Below are positions 1 to 13,239 of a stretch of 64,000 nt of DNA, one piece after another. Origin of the DNA: Chiua virens (lineage: Eukaryota; Basidiomycota; Agaricomycetes; Boletales; Boletaceae). The notes beneath the pieces are model-generated. The model saw only the letters and a program-made list of their open reading frames with translations. It was not told where the DNA came from and searched no databases. The stretch lies in the NCBI GenBank assembly GCA_019787685.1, contig JAHNUO010000016.1, positions 868,001-932,000 of the forward strand. The letters run 5' to 3'. Position numbers and translations under genes: made by a program. Position 1 is the first letter of the stretch. Each line of letters starts with the position of its first letter.

Positions 1-3000
1 ATGGAATGCAGGATAGAACTCGACAGCGATCCTGGAAGTGAGTTCTCCATGATACTCGTCATGGTTCAGCGTAATACTGTGGGCCATCTCATGGGCCATG
101 ATCAGGAACCTATCCAATCGACGTGAGCATTTCACGTGCAATTTGGCGTTAGATCGACATACCACTCGGTGGCCGCTTTCTTCTTGTCGACCCCTTTGTC
201 ATGGACTGGGTGCCATAATCAACACACGCAACGAAGTATAGCAAACGAAATGCCTCACACTCTCTTTCATAGCATGCTAGATTGAAAAAGATATACTTTT
301 GGTCTCTGTTGAAGGCCATTAGGTCCAGGTCTGTATCTTTCCAGAAAATGTGGCATGTTGCGGGAGGATTTAAACCAAATACCCGGGCCAAATCAGCGAT
401 GAGCTCCGCAAACTCCTGCAAGACACGTAGTCGTGGGTGTTGGCACAGTGCACCTTCTGCTCGAGAGGGTTTGAATGGTTGCTGCATCGATTCCAAACAC
501 GCTCACCTGCCACAAAGAACCTGATACGCGTCTTTTCGTCTCGAAGGCCAACTAGATTGCGTTTCGGTCCGTCAAATCAAGGTTTCACCAACAGACTCAA
601 CGAACCTTTCTCTTTCAACATTATCTTGCACGCCTCCTCGCAGCGGCTGACATGCTTGACACTACCAGGGCGTGACTGAATGGGTGCATTGAAACCGGGA
701 GGCTGACCATCTGGGTCTAGCTTGGCACACATTGAAACTGCATCAGTCACGTCTGTCAAACAGTAATATCAATAACACATCGCAGCGAGAAAAGAAAAAG
801 GTTGTGGTACCGTGTTCAGGAGGTACAGTGTACTTAACCTTGCCACCGATCTTAACACTCGTTCGCTCCGATGTTCCGAATACTTTGCTCAGAAATGGAA
901 TTCTGGGCAATTCCACAGTGACCCTCTTGGACGTGTCTATGAGAAACTTCAGATCGTGATATTTTATCATCAAAAGGTCTGGAGTATACCTGAAGGTTTA
1001 TGTTTCACCTCGTTATTGTAGTACGTGTCGAGACTTTGGTCGTCCATTGCAAACAACGAGGCCAGGAGTAACACATGGTTGACTCGGTAGGTTTTGAGCA
1101 GTATATGACACAGTCCCACGGCAATGCTTGACGGGCGTTAGAGAGTAGGATGGCGAAAGGGAAAAAGAACATACTCGTTTCGTAGCTCTACTGAGTCGTT
1201 CTCGCCTTTAACCATCCAGAGGGTATACGACTTATTGGTTTCGTTGACCTCCAGACCTGCCTTGACCTTGGTCTCGACAATCCTCTCAGACTCTCCATCA
1301 GCAGATGATGGGGTAAACGTCTTCTTCAATGTGAGCTCCTCGCAGATCTTCACCTCCAGATGACCTCGTTCGCCATGGTTATGGAACGAAACACCCGTCA
1401 TCGTGCTATTGTCCCGCTGGTTCATAAAACATTTTATGCGCCGGATAACCTGTCGCTGCTCGAACGGTGGCTTGAAATCGGCTTGGTGCCCAGTATGTTG
1501 GACATCGTATTGAACGTATGCTCGCAGGAATTCCGAACCCATCTCGCGGTACATTTCTATCCAGTCATAAGCGAGCTGACAGAGAATACGAAGACCGACA
1601 CACTGACTCTCAAGGCTGTCTTTGGGGACTATAAAAATGTCGCCACCGAAGTGGCGGCCGTCCCAGTCGCTTATGATCACTTGGTCTGCTCGCAATAACC
1701 TTTTATCGCCATTCCGATAAGCGAGAAACATCGGAGCTTTCTTCATAGCTTGTTTGTCGTCATTGGATATCGACTCAAGGTGGGATGCAATGGTATCCAG
1801 GTCCTCAAGGTAACTACGGAAGCGTTAGTCGTCTCGTCCGCTGATGCTACCTACAATCAACTCACAGCTCGTAGTTATTCTCGAGGGCTTCTAGGTATCT
1901 CTTGGGATCCTGGCATATCTTGCGGGCGATGTCTGATGGCTCTGGTGACTTTCTGGCACCACAGTGTTCTAGAAAAGCGCAGCCGTTCGGACCGAAATCG
2001 ACAAACGAAAAGACCCTGCGATGGTGCGCCTCCGCCTCGGTAGACCCAACGAAGCAATCCTCAGGAGAGATGTAGTCGATGAACGATGATTGGGAGGACG
2101 AAACAGATGAGTTTTTCACGGGCACGAAGGAAATTGTCGATAAATGTTCCCGCAACTTCTGGATTGGCAGTTCTTTATGACCATCATCAGAAAACTTCTC
2201 CAGCGCACACACGAGAGACGGACGTACTTCCGTGAATGTACAAAAGGTCGAACCACTTGACAGCGGTCTCTATGTCTGGTAACGTGGTCCCTGGGGCCTT
2301 CAAGAGTTCGATGATCATCTCAACCGAAGGATCATCCCGGACGCCTAATCTGGTGCAGTTGCGACCCAAATCGTTGGAGACCAGCTCGAAGCCTAATTTC
2401 TCCCAAATAGGGGATGCAAACACCTGTTTAGCCACGTTAGCAAATCGGCACGATCACAACCACATGTTTCGTCACCTCGTTCAGACGAGCTAGTGATCCT
2501 CTCTGCGTCGGGATAAAGGGAAGATGAACGAAATCCCCGGATTTGTAATCAGAGTAAAGCGTGTCGAAATTCGATAAGAGATATTGCAGGGCAAATTTCT
2601 GAACCTCCAATTCGTTCGAAGCGGCTAGAGAAATAACTTTTTCGAGGGGCGGATATCTCCGTACACCCAACTGTTCGATGAACCATTCCATTGGGAATGA
2701 ACCAGATGAGTGGACAAGGTTCTGTAAAGAGGCTATGTCCTGCGGTAATGCCAGAATCGGAAGCTTAAGTTGATGTAAATCACCGTCAGGAAAATACAAT
2801 TCGGCTGCAGACACCCGACCATGGCTCTTCGAATAGAAAATTTTCTGCACTCGCAAATCCACGAGGCACTGACTCGGCAGCGGGTTCGGTGCTAAGTTTC
2901 TGCAGATGACAGACAGAGAATGCAGGAGCCGATCATTGGTTTCTTCAGAAGCGACATTCTTTAGCCTGTGGGGTGCGTTACGGTGAAATTGAAGTCACAT

Positions 3001-6000
3001 GAACTAATTGACATACCTTGCGACCAACTCGTCCCATCTCATCATTTGACATACGCCGATGTAAGCCAGAACCTTTCGAACATGTTCCGGGGTAACGGAT
3101 CTATATTCAAACGCGGATGATTTGCTCGCGACAGAGGTCATCGGAATACTTAAAAATTCGGACTCCGAAGCGACTGGGAGACTCTCGCAAATGTCTGCTA
3201 TCTCAAAATACGATTCGCCTGGCGTCTTCAGTCCCTTATTGGTGGGTATACATTTGAGATCCTTCATGAACGCGGCGATACGATTCCACTGTTCTCCAGA
3301 CAGCGTCTCCACCAGCGCGAATTGGACGAGGGCGAGTGAGATACGAAAACCCAAATCTGAGTCTGGGCCAGAGACGCTGTTGGAGGTATGCTGTTGTGCT
3401 TGAGCATAGGCATACTCAAGCCAGTGAAGCAACGAGAGTTGAGACCAGCCGAAAGCCTCGACGGCATCCTTAGAAGGATGACCGGAACCGACGTCGATGT
3501 AGATTGTGTCCGGACGCGAGAGACTTGGGTGCAATGGGAAGAATACATAGTATTTGATGTTCTTGAGTTCCATTCTGACTCCGTGGCCGATGTGTATGAC
3601 CCCATGAGAGGCGAATTCGTTGCAGAACTTCTCAGCCGCAGATTTGGTTTTGTCGGACGTAAAGTAAGTCTTCCTGGTATTATCCCACCAGGCAAAGAAT
3701 GACTTCATCGTCTCCTGCTTGACCCCGATTTCAAACTCCCTTACGATATCTCCGAATTTGAACTGCGGAATACTATATCGTCTGATGATTTGAGAACGCT
3801 GGTGGTCCTTGATATCCTCGTGAAGCACCCAGTATCTCTTGAGGAATGACAGGTCTTTGTTACTTTGGCGGAACTGCGGGTCCGACGCATCCGAGATTCC
3901 AGCCGCGGACACCACTGGAAACGGCGACTTGGATTTGTGACAACAAGAGTAGAACGCGTCTTGAAGAATCTGTGAAACTCCACTGTGCGGTACAGTAGAA
4001 CCGAATGCAAAACGCGCCATCGTGGACAAGCCCAGTTTCGTCGCAACATCATTCTTGGATTTGGAAGCCGTGTGCATCTCTTGCTCGTAGACTACGCGAG
4101 CCAGTAAACCACCGACTTTAAGAACCTCGCGATTCCAATCTTTAGATAGATACAGTCAAGATACTGGCCAAAACTGATCCTGTGCACGTACCTGCGACAT
4201 ACCCATTCCTAATCGATAACCGTCCAGTCAGTATGTAATGTGGTGTTCTTCGCACGAGGTGCTTACGTCAAATCAACCGAGCCACGCTCCATGGTGGACA
4301 AGAAATGTGCAGAGATATGTAGACCAATGCCCGTTGTTTGATTAGTACTTTGGCCCTGGATATAAGATGTAGAGGCATGCCAATAATTGGACAACGGACT
4401 CTTACAATGAATAAACGGCCACTGTTGTAGTGGGGTGTCATCAAAGATTGAGTGACGAACGGGAAGGACTCACCCCTCATTATCAGGTGCAATCCCTTGA
4501 AGACCAGAGAAAAGGCAGGCGAGATGCTTCGTCTTATGTGAACACGAGATTTTCATGTTAGCCAAGAAACGAGATTGTTCAGGGTTAAACTAGACCAAGA
4601 CAGTCAACATCAACAAACCATTGGATGAAGGGCCCTTACGTAGACAGCCTTGCATTTGAAGGAGGGTGGGAGCCGTTTTATGCTTGATTCAACACCTCCA
4701 CTCATCTCCGAGTCCGAGGGCAGATTCACGTCAATCGCTGCGATATACAAGTCATGCCTGATGGTGTTCGCCTCCAGTACAGTATTGACACTCTGGGATG
4801 CATGCGTTATATGATCCTCTGCAGGACCCCCTCGTCGTTCAGCTATGATATCTGCAGTGTCCACAACGGACGACAACGTAGGCTCTGAAGGAAGCGTGCA
4901 TTCCGCGGCATCGATTGTGATCGTTTGCACTATGTAAAGTCAGCCACGGAAAAAAAAACGCATAACGTCATCATACCAATACGCTGTATAGACTCTACAG
5001 TCAGAGCTTTCGACGAGGTCGTCCTTGTCAGGTGTGGGGGGATGGGTACCTGAACTTGTGGTTTTCTACATTCTTTTTTGATTTGTAGAAGTTTCGTGCT
5101 GTCAAGATAAACCGAGGCAGACTCGATGTTTGTGAGAAACGTGACTGAGGAGACCAGGAATCTCGCGAGATTGTCGAGCTTGGGCAATGGTTCTCGAGTG
5201 CGCAACTTGAGTTCGATTGAGGTCCCCGGGATTGGTGAACAATCCACAAATTGGTTTTGAAGCTAAACTCTTGTGGTCAGCATGTTTCTGCGAGAGATCG
5301 GAGGACTAACCTTCCCATCTTTCCCCCTTACAAATTGAAACGATTTGTCTGGACAAACGTGTATCAATGAGCATCACCATATATTGTAGCATGGCGGAAG
5401 GAACTTCACTGGAGGACTTTACGAGGGGTATATCTGTTTTGCCCAGGACGCTATAGAACCCTGGGAACGATAATTAGCGTTACAGAGCCACGGCACCACA
5501 GGAAGATGCTCACCAACACCAAAAGCGCCGACTTTCGTAGAATTTTTGTTGCCATCCGCTGATGCGGTAGAATCCCAGTTAGACTGCACTAAAGACTTGA
5601 GAGATTAACCAGACTGACCAATTTTCGTAAGCCTCCTCCAGTCCTCTTCCGTGAAAGGATTACCATTGTTGCTGACTATCCATTTGCACACCTAGTGTGA
5701 TACGATGAAGATTACGAGGCTCGCCAACCAAAATTATTGCTCACTGTGGCTTTGGATATATCGAACCCGCCAGCGAGTTGGGGCTTCTCGGCGTCCTCAG
5801 TCCGGAAATGAATCTCGACGTTCTTCGCTTCAGCATCGTCAGCATTTTGGATCAATTCTCGCAGTACTTGTGAGGCAAATCAGTGGACTCGGAAAGCATC
5901 AGTCCAAGCTTCGAAAAACATCGTACCATCAAATTCTCCAGGGTAACGAGCGAGAATATTGACAAGCGCCCGATGGTCGACCTCGACTTCTTGAAAGCCT

Positions 6001-6087
6001 GCCTCCTGGATAGTAGCGTCTAAGATTCAGAGTACGTCCGATTCTCAGCCGGAAACGTACACCGTTATTACTGTTCTCACTCGGCAT
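1..6087 (-). CDS. GHKL-ATPase giant (DUF3684/sacsin-like), copy 1; C-terminal end cut by window edge
   Basis: Multi-exon gene. The ATG at 6087 opens a 25-nt exon (6063..6087), followed by exon 5927..6019 and an exon starting at 5866; the introns (GT at 6062 and 5926) are needed to keep frame. Exon 2 to 3 reads ILARYPGEFDVLRELIQ and continues NADDAEAKNVEIHF, the N-box of HSP90-type ATP-binding folds. NNG in the G1 region (about 5680) and VGAFGVGFYSV (about 5460-5545, split by an intron) are the other nucleotide-binding motifs. A long region without known domains follows (exons 3004..4077, 2437..2862, 2187..2435, 1862..2212, 1138..1746). The last exon encodes MAHEMAHSITLNH, a HExxHxxxxxH zincin-like signature, then HDEYHG. 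About eight codons before the expected stop are the last visible. The architecture matches fungal DUF3684 proteins of about 1,600-1,700 aa; their function is unknown. The frame looks intact throughout, and the closest relative is the neighbouring copy. Confidence 0.85.
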
Positions 6088-6602
6088 GGACAAAAAGCCT
6101 AGGAGAAGTCACGATGTCCGTTGGTTGGTGGCGAGAGGCGCCGCTTGCCTGGCCGTAATCATATAAGTGTGACATTGTCGCTGGTTCCATGTGCACGATC
6201 ATGCATGAGGCCTTGATGCCATAATCATCGCTATTCGGATGAAGACCAATCTGTACTCGCTTATCGTGAATTAGCTGAGTGCACGCACTCACCTTAGGGT
6301 CTTCTCCAACTGGTGCGCGCTCATGTCTCAGTTCATGTTCCGGGGAAGCTTCCAAGTTGAAGTTTTAACGAAATGAATGAATTTCGTCATCTTCAATGCG
6401 ACAAGCCTCACTGCAATGTCTTCTTGGAACAGCCCTTAACCAAGCACTTCATCGATAAGTTCATCGAAACGCGGACACGCTGAGTCTTGGTCCGGTCAAA
6501 TGGTGTACATTACAAGATACTACAAGGTTACCATACGTCACTACTAGCTACGGCACGTAGTCAGAATCGAACACCAGGTTCTGAGCACAGCATCTATGCT
6601 CG
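6088..6602. other. Intergenic spacer between the two HATPase copies
   Basis: No gene seen. Positions about 6100-6200 resemble the region upstream of copy 2 (about 12800-12900), including a shared ggcgccgct..gcc.tgccgtaat stretch. The duplicated unit therefore appears to include the promoter region of the gene. Confidence 0.6.
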
Positions 6603-9600
6603 TCAGAAATGAAGGTGTTTGCGTAATGGAGGAAAGTACGCGACAGCGATCCGAGCAGCAAGCGCTCCATGATACTCGTCATGGTCCAGCGCAATATTGT
6701 GGGCCATCTCATGGGCCATGATCAGGAACCTATCCAATCAGCGTGAATATTTCAGGTGCAATTCGGCGTTAGGTCCGAATCGACATACCATTCGATAGCC
6801 GCTTTTTCCTTGTCGACCTCTTTGTCGTGGTCTGAATGCCACGATCAACAACACGCAAGGAAATATAGGAAACAAATGACTCACGTTCTCTTTTGTAATA
6901 TGCCAGATTGAAAAATATGTGATGTTGGTCTTTGTTGAAAGCCATTAGGTCCGGGTCTGCCAGTGTGTCTTTCCAGAAGATGTAGCAACAGGTTGCGGGA
7001 GCTTTTAAATCAAATACGCATGCCAAGTCAGAGACAAGCTTAGCAAACTCCTTCAGGACCGTCGATTGTGAAGGTTGATACTGTGAACCTTCTGCTCAAG
7101 GGAGATTGAATAGTTGAAATACGTCGATCTCGAAAACGCTCACCTGCCACAAAAAACTTAATATGTGTCTCTTCGTCCTGAAGGCGCTCTATATTTCCCT
7201 TTGGTTCATCGAGTCAGGGCTTCACCGGAAGACTACACTAACCTGTCCTTTCCAACCTTGTCTTGCACGCCTCCTTGCAGCGGCTGACATACTTGAGACT
7301 ACTAGAACGTGACTCGCAACGTGCACTAAAATCAGGAAGTTGGTCATCTGTGTTCAGCTGGGCACAGATTTTGATTGCCTGATTCACGTCTGTCAAACAG
7401 TGATATCAATAATGCATCGTAACAGAAAAATAAAGGGGGATATAGTACCGTGTTCAGAAGGTTCATTATCAAGCTTTCCACGGCCCCTCGAGTTCGTTCG
7501 CTTCAACTTGAATACTCTAAACGCTAATACTTTCCCTATAGCCGTGCGAAGTTCGAAAGCGCCCTTCTCGGGCTTGTCTGCGAGAGACACGTTACGCTCA
7601 GATCGTGATATTTATCATCAAAGAGATCACCTTTTGCTGGGGGATCTGGTAATTTAAGGTTCGTCTCGCTACCGTAATATGTGTCGAGGTCATTGTCATC
7701 CATTGCGAATAACGAAACCAGGAGTAACACATCGTCGGGTCCGTAGGTCTCGAGCAATGCTTGACACAAACCCACGGCAATGCTTGACGGCCTCAGCGAG
7801 TAGGACAATGAAAGGTAAAAAAAAACATACTCGTTTCGCCTCACTGGCTCATTCGCGTCTTTAACCACCCAGAGGGTGTACGACTTGTTGGTCTCATCGA
7901 ACTTCAGACCTGCCTTGACCTTGGTTTCGACGATCTTCTCAAACACTCCATCAGCTAGCATTCCAAATGGTGGCGCAAACTTCTTCTTCAGTGTGAGCTT
8001 CCTGCAGATCTTCACCTCCAGATGACTTGCTTTCTCGTGATTGTAGAACGAAATACCCGTCCTCACACACTTGTCCCGCTGGTCCATAAAACACTTTATG
8101 CGCCGGATAACCTGTCGTTCCTCAAACGGTTTCTTGAAACCAGCTTGGTACCCAGTATGTTCGATATCGTATTGAACGTATGCTCGCAGGAATTCCGAAC
8201 CCATCTCGCGGTACATTTCTATCCAGCCATAAGCGAGCTGACAGAGAATACGAAGACCGACACACTGACTCTCAAGGCTGTCTTTGGGGACTGTAAAAAC
8301 GTCGCCACCGAAGCCGCGGCCAGACCAGTCGCTTATGATCACTTGGTCTGCTCGCAATAACCTTTTATCGCCATTCCGATAAGCGAGAAACATCGGAGCT
8401 TTCTTCATAGCTTGTTTGTCGTCATTGGATATCGACTCAAGGTGGGATGCAATGGTATCCAGGTCCTCAAGGTAACTACGGAAGTGTCAGTCGTCTCGTC
8501 CGCTGGTGCTACCTACAATCAACTCACAGCTCGTAGTTATTCTCGAGGGCTTCTAGGTATCTCTCGGGACCCTGGCATATCTTGCGGGCGATGTCTGATG
8601 GCTCTGGTGACTTTCTGGCACCACAGTGCTCTAGAAAAGCGCCGCCATTCTGACCAAAATCGACAAATGAAAAGACCCTGTGATGGTGCGCCTTTGCATC
8701 GGTGGACCCAATGAAGCAATCCTTCGGGGAGATATAGTCGATGAACGATGGTCGGGAGGAGGAAACAGATGAGTTTTTCACGGGCACGAAGGGGATTGTC
8801 GATAAATGCTCCCCCAACTTCTGAATTGGCAGTTCTTTATGACCATATAATCAGAAAACTTCTCCAGCGCACACACGAGAGACGGACGTACTTCCGTGAA
8901 CGTATAAAAGGTCGAACCATTTGGCGGCGGCCTCTATATCTGGTAATGTGGTTGTCGGAACCTTCAAATATTCGATGATCATTTCAACCGAAGGGTCGTC
9001 CCGGACGCCTAATCTGGCATAGTCACGAGCCAAATCCTTAGAGACGAGCTCGAAGCCTAATTTCTCCCAGATAGGGGATGCAAACACCTGTTTAGCTACG
9101 TTAGCAGATCGGCACGATCACGACCACACGTCTCATCACCTTGTTCAGACGGGCTAGTAATCCTGTCTGCGTTGGGATAAAGGCAACATGAGCGAAATCC
9201 CCGGATTTGTAATCAGAGTAATGTGTGTCGAAATTCGATAAGAGATATTGGAGGGCAAATTTCTGAACCTCCGGTTCGTTCGATGCGGCTAGATCGATTA
9301 CTTTTTTGAGGGGTGGATATTTCTTCACACCCAAGCTTTGGACGAATGGTTCCACCTGGAGCGAGTCAGATGAGCCGTCAATGTTCTGTAAAAGGGCGAG
9401 GCCATCCAATGAAAGAATCGGCAGTTTAAGTTTGAGTACATCTCCATGATGCAAGTACAACTCCGTCGCGGATACCGGACCATGACTTTGAGAATAGAAA
9501 ACCTTCTTCTCCTGCAAGTCATTGCGCCAGTGGTTAGGTAACAGAGGATGCCTAAGGTCCGACCGGAGATGCAAAAATTGTAGGAGGCGAACATTGGTTT

Positions 9601-12600
9601 CTTCCGAGGCGGCAACCTCTAGTCTGTAGGATTGATTCGCTACAGCGCGGAGTGGAACTGAAGGTCCCAAATGACATACTTTTTGATCATATGCTCCCAT
9701 TCCATCACTTGACACACGCGAATGCGAACCAGCACGCTCCGTATATGATCCGGGGTCGCCTGTTTATGATCGATTACGGATGTTTTGCTCACGACTGGAG
9801 TCGTCGGGATACTTGCGAACCCGCTTAACTCCAAAGCAACTGGGAGGCTCTTGCAGACATCTGCCTCCTCGAAATATGATTCCCCTGGCGTCTTCAGTCC
9901 CATATTGGTTGGTATACACTTGAGATCCCTCATGAGCTCGGCGACCCTAGCCCAATCTTGTTCGGATAGGTTTTCCACCAACGCAAATTGAACAACGGCA
10001 AGCGAGATGCTGTATCCAATATCCGAATCTGGTCCAGACGCGCCGCCAATGGTATGCTGTTGTGCTTGATCATGGGCATACTCAAGCCAATGAAGCAACG
10101 AGAGTTGAGACCAGCCGAAAGCCTCGACGGCATCCCTAGCAGGTGGTGAGCTGGAACTGACGTCGATATAGATGGTTTTTGGATGCGAAAGACCATTGGG
10201 CAATGGGAAGAATGTGTAGTATTTAATACTCTTCAGCTCCATCCTGGCATCGTGACTCGTGTGCAGGATGGCCCGAGAAGCAAACTCCGTACAGAATTTC
10301 TCGGCCGCATTTCTGGCCTCGTCAGTGGTAAGAGAATTCCTCCTGGTGTCTTCCCACCAGCTAAAGAACGATCTCAGTGCCTCCCGCGTGACCCCAGTTT
10401 CGAACTCCCGCACGATATCTCCGTATCTGAAACGCGGGATATCATACTTCGCAATGATTTGACAACACTGGTGGTCCTTGATTTCCTCGTGAAGCACCCG
10501 GTATTTCTTGAGAAAGGATAGATCTTTGTTACTTTGACGGAACTGCGCGTCCGACGCACACCCAATCCCGCCCGCAGTCACCACTGGAAACGGCGACTTA
10601 GAGGAGTTGTGACGAGAGTAGAACGCGTCTCGTAGAATCTGCGAAACTCCAAAGTGAGGTGCAGTAGAACCGAATGCGAAACGCGCCATCGTGGCCAAGC
10701 CCACTTTCGTCCCAAGTCATTTTTAGATTTGGCCGTATGCATCTCTTTCTCGTAACTACGCGGGCCAGAAAACCAGCCACCCAAAGAACTTCCTCATTCC
10801 AAGCTTTTAATAGCTTCAGTTGGGAATATCGACCGACATTGATTCGGTACACACCTGCGACCTGCCCATTCCTGACCGGTCGGTCAGTATGCAACGATGT
10901 ATACCTCGCACGAAGTGCTTACGCTAAATCAATCGAGCTACGTTCCATGGTAGGCAAGAAATGTGCAGAGATATGCAAACCGATGCCCGTTGTTTGGTTT
11001 GTACTCTGACCCTGGAAGTGAAATTTAAAGCCATATCGATAGGTGATAAAGGAATCTTACAATGAACAGCCGACCACTGTTCAATTCAGAAAGGAGTGTT
11101 ATCATAGATCATAGGTCGAACAACGATCCATAAGCACTCGCCTGTCATTCTCGGGGAAGATTCCCTGAGGACCGGAGAAAATGGAAGCAAGATGTTTCAC
11201 TATGTGTGAACGCGAATTTTTGATACCGTGTAAGGTATCGGATTGCTCAGGATTAAACTAGTACGAGCGCAGTCAACAGCGATAAAATCATCAGACGTGG
11301 AATGCATACATAGACCGCCTTGCATTCGAAGGTGGATGGGAGGGATTTCATGCACGAATTGATACCTCTACTCATATCCGAGTCCGACTGTAAATTCACG
11401 TCAATCGCTGCAATATACAAGTCATGCGTGATGGCGTTCGCCTCTAGCACAGTATTGACGCTCTGGGAGGCACGAGTTATATGATCCTCGGCAGGACCAC
11501 CGCGTCGTTCAGCTATGGTATCTGCAGTGTCCACAACGGATGACGACGTAGGCTCCGAAGGGAACGTGCATTCCGCGGCATCGATTGTGATCGTTTGCGC
11601 TAGGTAAAGTCAGACGTGGCCAGGAAACGCAGAGCATCATCTTACCAGTACATTCTATAGACTTTATAGTCAAAGCCTTAGACGGGGTCACCCCTACCAG
11701 GTGCTCGGGAATGGGTACCTCGACTGGTGATTTACAAGGTTCTTTGTGGATATGCAGAAGCCTTATGTCGTCAAGATAAACCTCGGCGGTCTCGATGTTT
11801 GTGAGGAATGTGACTGAGGAGACTAGGAACCTCGCGAGATTGTCGAGCTTGGGCAATGGTTCTCGAGTCCGCAATTCGAGCTCGATCGAGGTCCCCGAGA
11901 TCGCCGAACAATTTACGAATTGATTTCGAAGCTAAACTCTTGAGGTCAGCATATTTCCACCGGAGATCGGAGGACTAACCTTCCCATCTCCTCCCTTTAC
12001 AAATTGCAACGATTTGTCTGGATAAACGTCCATCAGTGACTACCTCCATATGTTGTATCACGAGAGAGGGTGCCTTACTGGAAGACTTCACGAGCGGTTC
12101 ATCTGTTTTGCTTAGAACGCTATAAAATCCTGGGAAGAGAATTATTACAGAGCCACCACAAAACAGAAAGATACTCACCAACCCCGAAAGCACCAACTTT
12201 CGAGCAATTTTTGTTGCCATCCGCTGATGTGATGGAATCCAAGTTAAAACCAGACTTGAAGCAAATTAAGGTATCAGACCTATTTTCTTAAGCCTCCCCC
12301 AGTCCTCGTCCGTGAAAGCATTTCCGTCGTTGACGACTATCCATCTACACACCTGGTGTGACGCAGTGAAGATTACATGTTTGTTAACCAAAAACTATTG
12401 CTCACCATGACTTTGGATATATCAGTGGATTGGGACTTTTCGAGGTCTTCAGTCAGGAAGTGAACTTTGACGTTCTTCGCTTCAGCGTCGTCGGCATTTT
12501 GGATCAATTCTCGCAGTACTGGTCCAGTAAGTCAGCGGAAGAGTCGGAAATTGTCACTGCAGGCTTCGAAAAAAGCCGTATGGCCCATACCATCGAATTC

Positions 12601-12771
12601 TCCAGGGTAGCGAGCGAGAATGTTTACGAGCGCGCATTGGTCGACCTGGACGTCTTGTAAACCTGCCTCAGGTTTCTGGTCCTGGACAGTAGCATCTAAG
12701 GGGGCATCGGACTGACTCCCAGCGGTCGCAAACGTAGCCCCCCCATTACAGGGTAGATCCTGGGCTGTCAT
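6603..12771 (-). CDS. GHKL-ATPase giant (DUF3684/sacsin-like), copy 2, complete
   Basis: Full-length tandem paralogue of the preceding gene, offset by about 6.6-6.7 kb. The start chosen is ATG 12771; a longer in-frame start exists at 12927 but lies in the region matching the upstream sequence of copy 1. Exon 12591..12771 joins the exon starting at 12518 across an intron gtatggg..ccag, giving EFDVLRELIQNADDAEAKN and KVHF (N-box). The glycine motif lies at about 12135-12215, split by an intron as in copy 1. The large middle exon is 9640..10704, followed by 9101..9715, 8851..9087, 8524..8817 and 7536..8408. The last exon carries MAHEMAHNIALDHDEYHG (HExxHxxxxxH) and ends PPLRKHLHF with stop at 6603..6605. 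In copy 1 the 5' region has an extra intron (gtgtac..cttag); here the matching donor reads gg and the segment stays in frame as coding sequence. Both copies look functional, and the length agrees with DUF3684 proteins. Cellular role unknown. Confidence 0.87.
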
Positions 12772-13239
12772 GAATGGAAAGGGGAGTCTGGAGAGGGAGT
12801 CACAGTGAGCGTTCGTTGGTGGTAAGAGGCGCCTGTACAGCGGAGGCGCCGCTCGCCTTGCCGTAATGATGACATAGCTACATTGTTGTTGGTCCATGAG
12901 GATCACACGTTGTGTCCCTGCTGGCAACGAGTCCTATTTGGATCCCATCGAAGTCACCCTCGATCACTCGGACGACTTCACAACATGTGAGTCAGACCCA
13001 AGGAATCTCGTCGCGTCGAAATTGTCAATTGGATAATTAACTGGCAGATTCCCAATGAGTCCGATACTTTCGGTGTTTCACCGAGTCATTCACGAATCAC
13101 GATAACCTGCGACGCATGCGATGCTCTGACTCGTTCCAACATCCCACACAGGCTCTCATTTTTACAACAGCAGATGATACACACCACGATTTAGCACAGT
13201 ATTATGATTAACTCACCTTCCAAATCACTGATCCATGAA
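12772..13239. other. Intergenic, upstream of HATPase copy 2
   Basis: Contains the presumed promoter of the minus-strand HATPase copy 2 and the 3' flank of the membrane-protein gene. No further gene or RNA was recognised. Confidence 0.5.

Noticed and set aside
7536..7680. Possible frameshift in HATPase copy 2 near its 3' part
   Set aside because: An intron (gtgatc..tcgcag) at the same place as in copy 1 (gtatac..catag) restores the frame, so no break is needed.
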